From Photobacterium lipolyticum (GTDB lineage: Bacteria > Pseudomonadota > Gammaproteobacteria > Enterobacterales > Vibrionaceae): a stretch of 64,000 bases of DNA. Location of the stretch: the NCBI RefSeq assembly GCF_003026475.1, contig NZ_PYMC01000003.1:310001-374000 (forward strand), read 5' to 3'. Both the position numbers and the translations under genes were made by a program. Below the pieces are notes generated by a model. The model was not told the DNA's origin and ran no database searches. It saw only the letters and a list, made by a program, of their open reading frames with translations. Of this stretch, positions 57,254 to 64,000 are shown piece after piece (positions within the stretch are counted from its first letter, which is position 1; each line of letters opens with the position of its first letter).

Positions 57254-57921
57254 TTGATTGAGTAATTCAGATTGGGATATTCCAGCCTTTTACTCAATTG
57301 TGCTTGTTCTAAAGTGTTTGTGTAGGATGGCGATGTTAAACAAACAGGGCAACCGCATAAGTTATTATGTTATTAATGGAAACAAAATGTTAACTTATAG
57401 CATGCGCCACCAATTATCTTTTAATTTAATTATCAAACAGCAATCAGCAACACCTATTACTTGAAACGGATATATAACCGTACAATTAACATATATACAG
57501 TTCATTATCGAAACAAAAAATCAACTCATTCGGTCGCCCTGAGTTCCATTGTGGAATAACCGATGTGAATAATGAATTTATTATTAAAATTTCATACCAG
57601 ATGTAAATATCTAGTGCTTAAATTACTTGATTGAATTGGTAATTATAAAAAACATTTCTTGTAAGTAATTTTTTTATAAATTGGGAGTCATTTCTAATTT
57701 AGATTTTTAGAAACAGGTTCTCTGTCGTTTTTTATTATTGTTTCTTTAATTTACTTTTAAAAGTTAGAAGTTGGTCGAGTTTCTTTTATTGCCTACTTTT
57801 ATTTTGACTTTATTTAATTGATTATTTTGTTCAGAAAAATTTACCTAAATTAATCTTGATTGTTCTGCTGATAAGTTTTTGTTGGCAGGGGTTAATGTAT
57901 TCATGTCAATAAAGTGATGCT
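57254..57921. other. AT-rich region before the peptide cluster
   Basis: This 668-base stretch is clearly richer in A and T than its surroundings and has no supported gene; one 68-codon frame (57258-57464) has no ribosome binding site or familiar sequence. It should hold the promoter of the cluster. I looked for a Fur-type GATAATGATAAT box and saw no clear one. Confidence 0.5.
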
Positions 57922-58410
57922 ATGAAAATAGATGGTGATATACCAACAATCCATGATTGGAATTCGATCATTCTTGAAACAACTCAACGGAAAATATTTT
58001 TTGAGCCAAGGCAGGCACTGTTAGGTGATTTGTGTTACGTCTACGCAAAAAATGAAAAAAGAAAGAAAATAACAATTGGATCATTTTATCACTGGATGAT
58101 ACCTGCCATTAATCATGAGCAAGTTAAGCTTTTACAGTGTGAATTTGAAAGGAGTCCGAGCGGGTATGCCTGCTGGGCCTGGGTTAGCGATAAAACACTC
58201 GATGAATACCTGACTAATCCAACCTTTGTTCCCCATCCTTCACAGTGGAATGAAGGAGCGAATCTAATTGTTTTTGATGTGTGTTTACCTTATCCGGAAA
58301 AAACATTTGTAAAAAAGCTGATCAGAATAAGTAGAGAGCTGAAAAAGGTGGGAGTAAAAAGTCTTTACTACCGTGAACCCGGCAGCTCTGAGCCAGTATA
58401 TAGTTGGTAA
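57922..58410 (+). CDS. HlyC-like toxin-activating acyltransferase homologue (MceI/MchD-type)
   Basis: The 162-residue protein aligns without gaps to HlyC over residues 35-63 (LGDLCYVYAKNEK to IPAI) and on through GYACWAWVSDKTLDEYL. HlyC Asp92 corresponds to Asp119 in VFDVCLPY. HlyC His23, the catalytic base, corresponds to Arg47, so classical lysine acylation is doubtful. In class IIb microcins a HlyC homologue (MceI/MchD) works with MceJ/MchC to modify the peptide C-terminus. The gene opens the cluster and lies six bases from the next. Confidence 0.72.
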   Translation: MKIDGDIPTIHDWNSIILETTQRKIFFEPRQALLGDLCYVYAKNEKRKKITIGSFYHWMIPAINHEQVKLLQCEFERSPSGYACWAWVSDKTLDEYLTNPTFVPHPSQWNEGANLIVFDVCLPYPEKTFVKKLIRISRELKKVGVKSLYYREPGSSEPVYSW

Positions 58411-58416
58411 TCTAGC

Positions 58417-59799
58417 ATGAAAAATAACATTCTTTTAACTTATGATGTTCCCAGTCACGACAATACTGCGCTTTATGGTAATAGTCTACCGGAAGACAGT
58501 TTTGTTTCTTATCCAGCATTTAAAGTCAAGAACGCACAAATTGCCTGGATGAATAAAAGTTGGCTTGAAGAGCACAGCATAGATATGGAGCAGGCAGAGC
58601 CGATTTTTCTGGACAACTTTGCTTATGTCAGCCGGGGATATGCCGATGATGCTGAACTGGATCTGACCGATAGCAGAATCTTTCTCGCTGATCGCTACGG
58701 CAATACGGGTGATGCAGGTAACGGGGGCAGTGCACGCTGCGGACTCAATGGTCTGTTGCAGATCAAAGGTAACGGTGTTAACCCGCTGGTAGCGGTGAAC
58801 GTTGATGAAGGGCATTCTTCCGGTAAGCTGCCACTGAGCGAGGCGATCAGTGAAGCGATCTGGAGTGAGCTTTGCCATCAGGAGCTTCCTTATGGAGCAT
58901 TAAGAATTATTGCTGTGATCCGGACACCACAGATGATTACTGGTGACAATACCTTTGGTGATGAAGTCGAACAGCCTTGCTCTATCATGATCAGAGAAGT
59001 GGCAACCCGGCCAGCCCACTTTGAGCCAGCGCTCAATTTCTGGCCACGGCAAGATTATGTACGCCTGCGTGATGCCACGCATAAATACGTTCAATCCGCT
59101 GTGAAGCTACTGGAAAGCAACGAGCGTAAACAGAGCGGAAGCAACACCCCGGTTTATGATGTGGTGGAACGCTTTGTCACCCGTTTTGCAACCCAGGTTG
59201 CCGTGAGCCGGATCAAAGGGATACCCCATGGTTCGCTGACCAGTTCAAATATTGCTCTGGATGGACGTTTTCTGGATTTGGGCACGGTATCCGGGATCGG
59301 TGACTTTTCCAATGTGCTCTTGACTTCAGGCCTTGGGGCTACCTGGGATGACCATCTTGGGATTAATGAGTGGCTGGAAACATTTTTTTATCACCTGAAT
59401 AAACACAGTGAATCCGGACTTAATGGAGAACAGCAAAAGGCGCTGTTGGATAAATTTAACCTGACCTTGGAAGAGCAGGAAAATCGCTATACCGCAATTG
59501 AGTGTGGTATTCCGGAGCAGACCCCTGAACTGATCGAAATTGGCATGAAAATTAAGCAGGAACTGAGAAAAGATAAATGGCATGTTTCTCGTCTGGCCGA
59601 TTGTGACTTTAATCAGGAAAGGTTCGCTGCTGAGGTGCAATCCGCGCTTAAGCTAGTCGGTTATCCAGAGGCAAAGCCTAAGTTTAAATACAGACATATT
59701 AAATACTCTAGATTTACGATATTTGCCGATCCATGCTTGCAAGGTCATTGTGGCTCCAGGAAAGAAATTAGTGATTTCATTTCTCTGTATTTAAGTTAA
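58417..59799 (+). CDS. SelO/YdiU-like pseudokinase-fold protein, putative peptide-modifying partner
   Basis: The 460-residue protein shows the SelO order of motifs: LLQIKGNGVNPL (Lys117), LSEAISEAIWSELC (Glu146), SIMIREVATRPAHFE (Arg193), and GIPHGSLTSSNIALDGRFLDLG (Asn278 and Asp287, the metal pair in SelO). SelO proteins move AMP from ATP to Ser, Thr or Tyr. Position after a HlyC-like gene recalls MceJ/MchC, the larger partner in class IIb microcin maturation; I infer that match from context. The C-terminal 50 residues (Cys-containing, basic) are not SelO-like. Confidence 0.6.
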   Translation: MKNNILLTYDVPSHDNTALYGNSLPEDSFVSYPAFKVKNAQIAWMNKSWLEEHSIDMEQAEPIFLDNFAYVSRGYADDAELDLTDSRIFLADRYGNTGDAGNGGSARCGLNGLLQIKGNGVNPLVAVNVDEGHSSGKLPLSEAISEAIWSELCHQELPYGALRIIAVIRTPQMITGDNTFGDEVEQPCSIMIREVATRPAHFEPALNFWPRQDYVRLRDATHKYVQSAVKLLESNERKQSGSNTPVYDVVERFVTRFATQVAVSRIKGIPHGSLTSSNIALDGRFLDLGTVSGIGDFSNVLLTSGLGATWDDHLGINEWLETFFYHLNKHSESGLNGEQQKALLDKFNLTLEEQENRYTAIECGIPEQTPELIEIGMKIKQELRKDKWHVSRLADCDFNQERFAAEVQSALKLVGYPEAKPKFKYRHIKYSRFTIFADPCLQGHCGSRKEISDFISLYLS

Positions 59800-59821
59800 T
59801 TATTATTAGAAGGCAAGTTAA

Positions 59822-60994
59822 ATGGAAACATTATCAATAATAATCGCGGCTCCTCTTCTTGTCGAACTTATCTGTGTTATGGCGTTGATGGCGATATTCC
59901 TCTTTCACTGGAAGCCTGAGACCATCAGTGATGATTTGCCTTTAGTCACTGTGTTTGTGCCATTTTACAATGAGGATAAGGCGCTTCTTCTTTCAGCGTT
60001 AGAGAAAATTGATCAACAGGAATACTTGTCTAGAATTCAAGTCTTGATTATTGATGATGGATCCACAAACGATACACCTGTTTATGTTTCTCAATGGTTG
60101 CAGCAAGAAAGAAAGCAGGAATATGTACTGTTAAGTAAACCGGAAAATACCGGCAGAAAGGGAACAGCGCTGGATTTTGCGTTAGAGCAGCAGGTCGCGA
60201 GTGGCGAGATTTACATCGTGGTGGACAGTGATACTTTCATTGAACCCGGCGGCATTTTAGCGTTGGCAAATAAAATATGGAGCCACCCGGACTATGCGGC
60301 TGTTTGTGGTTACGTGGTGCCTAAAAACCGGGAAAGCAACCTGTTATGTAAGTCTCAGTTTTATGAACACATCGGTGTGCACGGAGCCATTCGGACCTCT
60401 CAGGATCAGCTTGGTGTCGTTCCGGTTCTGGCGGGGGCTTTTGTTGCGCACCGGGCAAGTGCTGTGCGTGAATTAGGTGGCTGGAGCGAATGGCTAGTCG
60501 AAGATATTTCCTGGTGCTGGAAGGCGCTGGCTCACCGTTACCGGACCGGTTACACCGCTAAGGCTATTGCAACCACACAATGTCCGGAGAACAACAATGC
60601 GCTGTTTCGCCAGCGCCGACGCTGGTCTCGTGGACGTGTTGAAGCATTTTGGGAAACCTGGAAAGTGTCGCCTTTCATGGGGCTGGTGTCACTGCCCTGG
60701 TTTCTTATCTCGGCCACCGAGTTCCTGTTCCCACCTATCTTTATTGCTATGCCGCTGTTTGCCGTACTCGATTTGTGGCTGCCATTCAGTGTGATGGCAA
60801 CAGCTCTGCTTGTGGAATCGGTCTTTATCTTCTTCTTTATCGCCAAAACCGGTAATGCCCACAACCTCAACCGGGCTGAGATGGTAATGCTGCCGCTATT
60901 TACTCACTTACTGCGCTTCATTACCTGGATCCCCAACATTCTTGGCTATCTGGATGAGATCACCGGCAGGGACAAAAAGTGGCTGACCCGATAA
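59822..60994 (+). CDS. Membrane GT2 glycosyltransferase (processive-type motifs)
   Basis: The 390-residue protein has one N-terminal helix (about 8-28), a GT2 catalytic domain with IDDGS (77-81), DSD (135-137), ED (227-228) and QRRRW (264-268), and three or four C-terminal helices (from about 278). These are the motifs of cellulose, hyaluronan and N-acetylglucosamine synthases. In this cluster it could glycosylate the peptide or a linked group. It differs from the IroB-like GT-B enzyme (MceC) of known class IIb microcins. It lies 22 bases after the SelO-like gene. Confidence 0.82.
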   Translation: METLSIIIAAPLLVELICVMALMAIFLFHWKPETISDDLPLVTVFVPFYNEDKALLLSALEKIDQQEYLSRIQVLIIDDGSTNDTPVYVSQWLQQERKQEYVLLSKPENTGRKGTALDFALEQQVASGEIYIVVDSDTFIEPGGILALANKIWSHPDYAAVCGYVVPKNRESNLLCKSQFYEHIGVHGAIRTSQDQLGVVPVLAGAFVAHRASAVRELGGWSEWLVEDISWCWKALAHRYRTGYTAKAIATTQCPENNNALFRQRRRWSRGRVEAFWETWKVSPFMGLVSLPWFLISATEFLFPPIFIAMPLFAVLDLWLPFSVMATALLVESVFIFFFIAKTGNAHNLNRAEMVMLPLFTHLLRFITWIPNILGYLDEITGRDKKWLTR

Positions 60995-61052
60995 CGGCCT
61001 TTTCTGCTAAAGGACTTTTTCAAAGAATTAGGCTAATTACGGTCTAGGTGTC

Positions 61053-61078
61053 GGCAGCGCACTATGGCTGCCATTTTT
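61053..61078 (+). terminator. Hairpin between the glycosyltransferase and the first precursor gene
   Basis: GGCAGC-GCACTATG-GCTGCC followed by ATTTTT. It precedes precursor 1 by about 22 bases, so it may separate enzyme and precursor transcripts or act as an attenuator. Confidence 0.55.
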
Positions 61079-61099
61079 AAACGATATAAGGAAAACATT

Positions 61100-61264
61100 A
61101 TGTTTGAGTTAACTGAAGAGCAAATCAATCTGGTATCAGGTGCAGGCGCGTCAGAAGAGAACCGTCCAACAAACCCTGGAGGTGTTAACGGTGGTAGTAA
61201 TGAAGAAAACCGCCCACCGCGTCCGCCACGTCCGCCATACGTGGGTGAAGAAGGTCGTTACTAA
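61100..61264 (+). CDS. Precursor peptide 1, double-glycine-type leader (GA site)
   Basis: A 54-residue peptide. Residues 1-15, MFELTEEQINLVSGA, are a leader of the C39-exporter class, the same length and GA end as that of microcin E492. The 39-residue core is Gly/Pro/Arg/Glu-rich with no Lys, Cys, Ser-rich tail or hydrophobic helix. It holds EENRP at 19-23 and 35-39, an RPPRPPRPPY-like stretch, and ends EEGRY. AAGGA precedes ATG 61100; in-frame ATG 61064 lies inside the hairpin and lacks such a site. Confidence 0.8.
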   Translation: MFELTEEQINLVSGAGASEENRPTNPGGVNGGSNEENRPPRPPRPPYVGEEGRY

Positions 61265-61278
61265 AATAGGAAAGCACC

Positions 61279-61375
61279 ATGTTTGAACTGGATGATGAAC
61301 AGCTCAAATTGGTGTCAGGCCTCTTGTCCGATCAATTGGCCACCTCAAAAAGGTGAAGAGGGGTATTACCGCTAA
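61279..61375 (+). pseudogene. Precursor peptide 2, frameshifted after the leader
   Basis: The ATG at 61279 opens MFELDDEQLKLVSG, a clear third version of the leader, but the frame then runs into a foreign 11-residue end and TGA at 61354-61356. Shifting to the +1 frame at 61322 gives SCPINWPPQKGEEGYYR and TAA at 61373-61375, with the EEG-aromatic end shared by the other two precursors. A two-base loss near 61320 (GGC-GC-C) would explain this. It could be a real lesion, a sequencing error or, less likely, recoding. Confidence 0.7.
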
Positions 61376-61384
61376 GCGGTAACA

Positions 61385-61430
61385 AAGAGCCTGGTGACGA
61401 CTGAACAGGTTTTCAACAGGCTTCTTTTCT
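61385..61430 (+). terminator. Hairpin after precursor 2
   Basis: AGCCTG at 61388-61393 pairs with CAGGCT at 61417-61422, followed by TCTTTTCTT. The loop is long (23 bases), so it is weaker than the others. Confidence 0.4.
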
Positions 61431-61567
61431 TGGTTTCGTGGCGGCGGCCAATCTGAGCTGGTTTGTAAGATCGACGTGGGTTCGGCTGGCGCTAGGAAGT
61501 AAAACTTGTGATGACTTACCGACAATCATCAATGTTAGTAGGGACTTAAATTAATAAGGAAAACGTT

Positions 61568-61714
61568 ATGTTTGAATTAAATGAAGACCAGATCAAACTG
61601 GTTTCTGGTGCTGGTCGCGATGAAGAAGGTCGCCCAATAGGTGGCGGCGGTCGCGATGAAGAAGGTCGCCTAATAGGTGGCGGCGGCTCAAACGAAGAAG
61701 GTCGTTATCGTTAA
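61568..61714 (+). CDS. Precursor peptide 3, repeat-core peptide with GA leader
   Basis: A 48-residue peptide: leader MFELNEDQIKLVSGA, then a core built of RDEEGRPIGGGG, RDEEGRLIGGGG and SNEEGRYR. Each module has E-E-G-R followed by Pro, Leu or Tyr, and the first module is at the same residues (19-23) as EENRP in precursor 1. The core has no Lys, Cys, Ser-rich tail or hydrophobic segment. AAGGA before the ATG supports the start. Too short for ordinary gene finders, but the shared leader makes it convincing. Confidence 0.8.
   Translation: MFELNEDQIKLVSGAGRDEEGRPIGGGGRDEEGRLIGGGGSNEEGRYR
61613..61684 (+). repeat. Direct repeat of 36 bp inside precursor 3
   Basis: Copies at 61613-61648 and 61649-61684 differ at one base (CCC versus CCT at the Pro/Leu codon, GGTCGCC-C/T-AATAGG). 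They encode the two 12-residue modules and indicate recent in-frame duplication. Confidence 0.92.
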
Positions 61715-61755
61715 CCGATAGAAACCAGACGCAGGTGTAGGCCTGCTGTTGTTCA

Positions 61756-61780
61756 CAGGGGTTACCGCACCCCTGTTTTT
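61756..61780 (+). terminator. Terminator between precursor 3 and the exporter genes
   Basis: CAGGGGT-TACCGC-ACCCCTG followed by TTTTT. It lies 29 bases before the HlyD-type gene, so it would give more precursor than exporter message by partial read-through. Confidence 0.75.
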
Positions 61781-61808
61781 CAGCCCACAGAAAATGCAGT
61801 AACTTTCT

Positions 61809-63071
61809 ATGTCTCAGCAAATATTTCGTGAAGAATATCTCCAGCAGCAGCACCAGACAGAGCAAGGGCAGATCCTGATTCTATCCGGCCTCAATCAGCG
61901 CATTGTAACGGTTTGCTGCATAGTAGTGATTGGGGCCATTCTTATCCTGCTTGCTCTTGGCAGCTACACCAAAAAAACGGAGCTTGAAGGCGTGATTGTG
62001 CCATCGACCGGTCTGATTGCCGTTAAAGCAGCGCAGAATGGTGTGCTAGAGGCGATCGACGTGGAGGACGGGCAGCAGATTGGAAAATCTGCCAGTTTAT
62101 TTCGGGTGAACAGCGAAGTGTTTGATACTAGCGGTGAGAGCATCAACCTACGTTTAAAGCGTAGTCTGGAGCATCAGTTCAATTCACTGCAAAGCCAGCG
62201 CGATTATGAGCGATTGGTGACTCAGTCCCGCATTGATGAGCTGATCAGTAAAATTGACCGCTTGGATCTGGAGATCAAAAGTGTCCAGCAGTCTCTGGAG
62301 TTTGCGAAACAGCGAACTCAATTAAAAAAAGAAGCCCGTGATAGTTACCAGAAGTTGCTAAAAAACAACTATATTTCAGAACTGTCTTTTAAAGATTATC
62401 TTTCCAGTCTGGTCAGTCTACAAGTGGATGAGGAGAACCGGAAAATTATGACCCAGCAACTGGAGCGGGAACGTGTAGCGGCTCAGCACCAGATCGATTA
62501 CATGTCACTACAGGGCAACCTCCGCACGCTGGAACTGGAAAGACAAATTGACAGTTTGAAACAACAACAGATAGAGCTGACCTCCGCTTCTGAGACGGTT
62601 GTCCATTCGCCAGTCAGCGGCAAGATTACCACCCTGCGTGCCGAGATCGGCCAGTCGGTTAGCCAGGGAGAAGTGTTGCTTAACATCATTCCCGAACAAG
62701 CAAAACTGCAGGTGGAGCTGTATGCACCCAGTCGATCGATCGGTTTCCTACGTCCAGGCCAGCCAGTTCGTCTGCGATTTGATGCGTATCCGCACGAAAA
62801 GTTTGGCATGCAGAAAGGCAGCGTGGTCCAGATCTCCCAATCGACGCTTACACCGGCGGAGCTCAAAGCTCAGGATCAGACCATTCGCTCTGATGCAGAA
62901 ACGCTGTACCGAATCGTAGTGTCGCTCAGTAAGTCAACCATTGGGGTTTATGGCAGGGAAGAACCATTGAGAGTGGGTATGCGTGTCAGTGCTGATATCA
63001 ATGTCGAAACCAGAAAGCTGTATGAGTGGCTATTGGGGCCCATTGCCCGGATGCAAGGAATAAATGAATGA
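61809..63071 (+). CDS. HlyD/CvaA-type membrane fusion protein
   Basis: The 420-residue protein has one N-terminal membrane helix (about 34-54), a lipoyl-like half (LIAVKAAQNGVLEAIDVEDGQQIGK), a long coiled-coil hairpin (about 115-260), the second lipoyl half (VVHSPVSGKITTLRAEIGQSVSQGEVLL) and a beta-barrel region. It bridges the inner-membrane ABC exporter to an outer-membrane TolC-like channel. Its stop overlaps the exporter ATG (ATGA). No TolC gene is in view, so a housekeeping TolC is likely used. Confidence 0.9.
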   Translation: MSQQIFREEYLQQQHQTEQGQILILSGLNQRIVTVCCIVVIGAILILLALGSYTKKTELEGVIVPSTGLIAVKAAQNGVLEAIDVEDGQQIGKSASLFRVNSEVFDTSGESINLRLKRSLEHQFNSLQSQRDYERLVTQSRIDELISKIDRLDLEIKSVQQSLEFAKQRTQLKKEARDSYQKLLKNNYISELSFKDYLSSLVSLQVDEENRKIMTQQLERERVAAQHQIDYMSLQGNLRTLELERQIDSLKQQQIELTSASETVVHSPVSGKITTLRAEIGQSVSQGEVLLNIIPEQAKLQVELYAPSRSIGFLRPGQPVRLRFDAYPHEKFGMQKGSVVQISQSTLTPAELKAQDQTIRSDAETLYRIVVSLSKSTIGVYGREEPLRVGMRVSADINVETRKLYEWLLGPIARMQGINE

Positions 63072-64000
63072 TCCAGATACAAAACCTCGATTGGGCATGG
63101 CGTAAAAAACTCAGGTTGGTCAGGCAGACCGAGTCAGCAGAATGTGGCATCGCGTGTCTGGCAATGATAGCGGACTGGCATGGTTTCAAAATAGACTTGC
63201 CCGCGCTGCGAGCTCGCCATCACTTTTCTCAGCATGGCTTGACACTAGCCGATGTGATGAACTGTGCTCAGAGCCTTAAGCTCTCCTCACGCCCACTGCA
63301 CGCTACGTTTGAGGATCTGCCAAAGCTGACTTTGCCCTGCATTCTGCACTGGGATATGAACCACTTTGTGGTTTTGAGCAAAGTTACTGATAAATACTGT
63401 GAGCTCTACGATCCGGCCTCAGGGGTGACCAAACTTTCCTGGGAAGCCATGAATAAGCACTTTACCGGTATCGCATTAGAGCTGGCTCCCACACATGACT
63501 TTGAGAAAGCCGATGTACGGGAAAAAGTCCGTATCCGCGATCTGATCGGTAAAACGCTGGGTTTTAAACGTGCACTGAGTAAGATCTTTATTTTCGCCGT
63601 TGCGCTGGAAGTACTGGCTCTGGTGTCGCCACTCGTCAATCAGGTGATCATTGATGAAGTGCTGGTGAGTTTTGATCACAACCTACTTGATCTTGTGATC
63701 ATTGCTCTGCTGTTGTTGGCGGCGACTCAGAGCCTGGTCAGTCTGGCGAGGCAGTGGTTCACCATATACCTCTCGGTCAACTTTAATATGCAGTGGGCAG
63801 CGAATGTGTTCCACCATCTGATCCGACTCCCCATCGATTGGTACGAAAAGAGGGAACTGGGTGACATCTCGGCCAAGTTTGAGTCGCTTAATACTATTCA
63901 GCACGCTATTACCAATAACATCATTCAGGCACTGCTCGATCTGATCCTGGTAACGGGCACCTTGATAATCATGCTGTTTTATAGCCCGCTGCTGACTATG
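63068..64000 (+). CDS. C39-peptidase ABC exporter (CvaB-type), cut by the window end
   Basis: The first 311 codons are present. Residues 13-130 are a C39 peptidase with Gln20, catalytic Cys26 in TESAECGIACLAMI, His99 in NHFVVL and Asp115 in YDPASG, all intact. Then come the first transmembrane helices of the exporter (from about 175). The ATP-binding domain lies outside. It should cut the precursors after the GA site and export them. The ATG overlaps the HlyD stop, and no stop codon occurs before 64000. Confidence 0.92.
   Translation, partial: MIQIQNLDWAWRKKLRLVRQTESAECGIACLAMIADWHGFKIDLPALRARHHFSQHGLTLADVMNCAQSLKLSSRPLHATFEDLPKLTLPCILHWDMNHFVVLSKVTDKYCELYDPASGVTKLSWEAMNKHFTGIALELAPTHDFEKADVREKVRIRDLIGKTLGFKRALSKIFIFAVALEVLALVSPLVNQVIIDEVLVSFDHNLLDLVIIALLLLAATQSLVSLARQWFTIYLSVNFNMQWAANVFHHLIRLPIDWYEKRELGDISAKFESLNTIQHAITNNIIQALLDLILVTGTLIIMLFYSPLLTM

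Noticed and set aside
57258-57464. 68-codon frame after the RES toxin
   Set aside because: It lies in AT-rich sequence with no ribosome binding site, and its product shows no domain or membrane pattern.
61279-61375. Programmed ribosomal frameshifting in precursor 2
   Set aside because: There is no slippery heptamer or stimulating structure at the junction GTGTCAGGCCTCTTG, and the two sister precursors need no shift. A lesion or sequence error is simpler.
57922-61714. Lanthipeptide, lasso, sactipeptide or graspetide pathway
   Set aside because: There is no LanB/LanM, asparagine-synthetase-like, radical SAM or ATP-grasp gene in the cluster, and the intact cores lack Cys and have few Ser or Thr.
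1-64000. CRISPR array, tRNA or rRNA genes
   Set aside because: No regularly spaced repeats with unique spacers, no cloverleaf or CCA-ended structures, and no rRNA-like sequence were noticed on either strand. A covariance-model scan for tRNAs was not possible.

Overview
The window looks like chromosomal DNA of a marine gammaproteobacterium of the Vibrionaceae, most likely Photobacterium or a close relative. This rests on the gene set (gsk, hrpA, pepT, the DUF2987 and DUF3581 proteins, phasins without an adjacent synthase), the moderate GC content, and dispersed repeats beginning ATATACCCAAGT of a kind seen in that family. The genus is an inference from the sequence alone.

Layout. Positions 1-3.6 kb form an accessory stretch: a cut gene end, a helix-turn-helix/zinc-ribbon regulator, an unknown zinc-ribbon protein, a HAD phosphatase, a macro-domain protein and a Flp-pilin-like protein carrying 13 GTSGGS-type hexapeptides. 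From 3.7 to 25 kb come mostly metabolic and housekeeping genes: astA, an alkaline phosphatase, a CHASE4-GGDEF cyclase, a MATE pump with a divergent AraC regulator, hrpA, gsk, brnQ with a candidate attenuation leader and a brnQ remnant, pgpB and conserved unknowns. At 25.7-30.3 kb lies a tungstate/molybdopterin operon (tupA-tupB-tupC-mobA-mobB:moeA). At 30.7-42 kb are mltD, an LRAT-like protein, a PHA-granule group, pbpG, a TetR regulator and fdhD. At 42-50 kb are cobB and the polyamine locus potABC with two potD genes separated by an inverted D-aminoacylase-like gene. At 50.5-56 kb are a membrane protein, a Bax-like hydrolase, a DUF2987 protein, a 268-bp MITE-like element, an M23 peptidase overlapping a bactofilin, and pepT. 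At 56.1-57.3 kb is a RES/Xre toxin-antitoxin pair with a perfect palindrome upstream.

The most notable region is 57.9 kb to the end of the window. It holds a HlyC-family protein, a SelO-like pseudokinase-fold protein, a membrane GT2 glycosyltransferase, three tiny genes with near-identical leaders (MFEL...LVSGAG), a HlyD-type adaptor and a C39-peptidase ABC exporter cut by the window end. The logic resembles class IIb (siderophore-conjugated) microcins such as E492, H47 and M, which use a HlyC-like protein plus a larger partner. The precursors differ: they are short, have no lysine in the core, carry three E-E-[N/G]-R-[P/L/Y] modules, and end in EEGRY(R) rather than a serine-rich tail. The HlyC homologue has Arg where the family has its catalytic His. 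One of the three precursors is frameshifted just after the leader. This is a candidate undescribed peptide-modification and export system.

No rRNA, tRNA, CRISPR array or complete insertion sequence was recognised.
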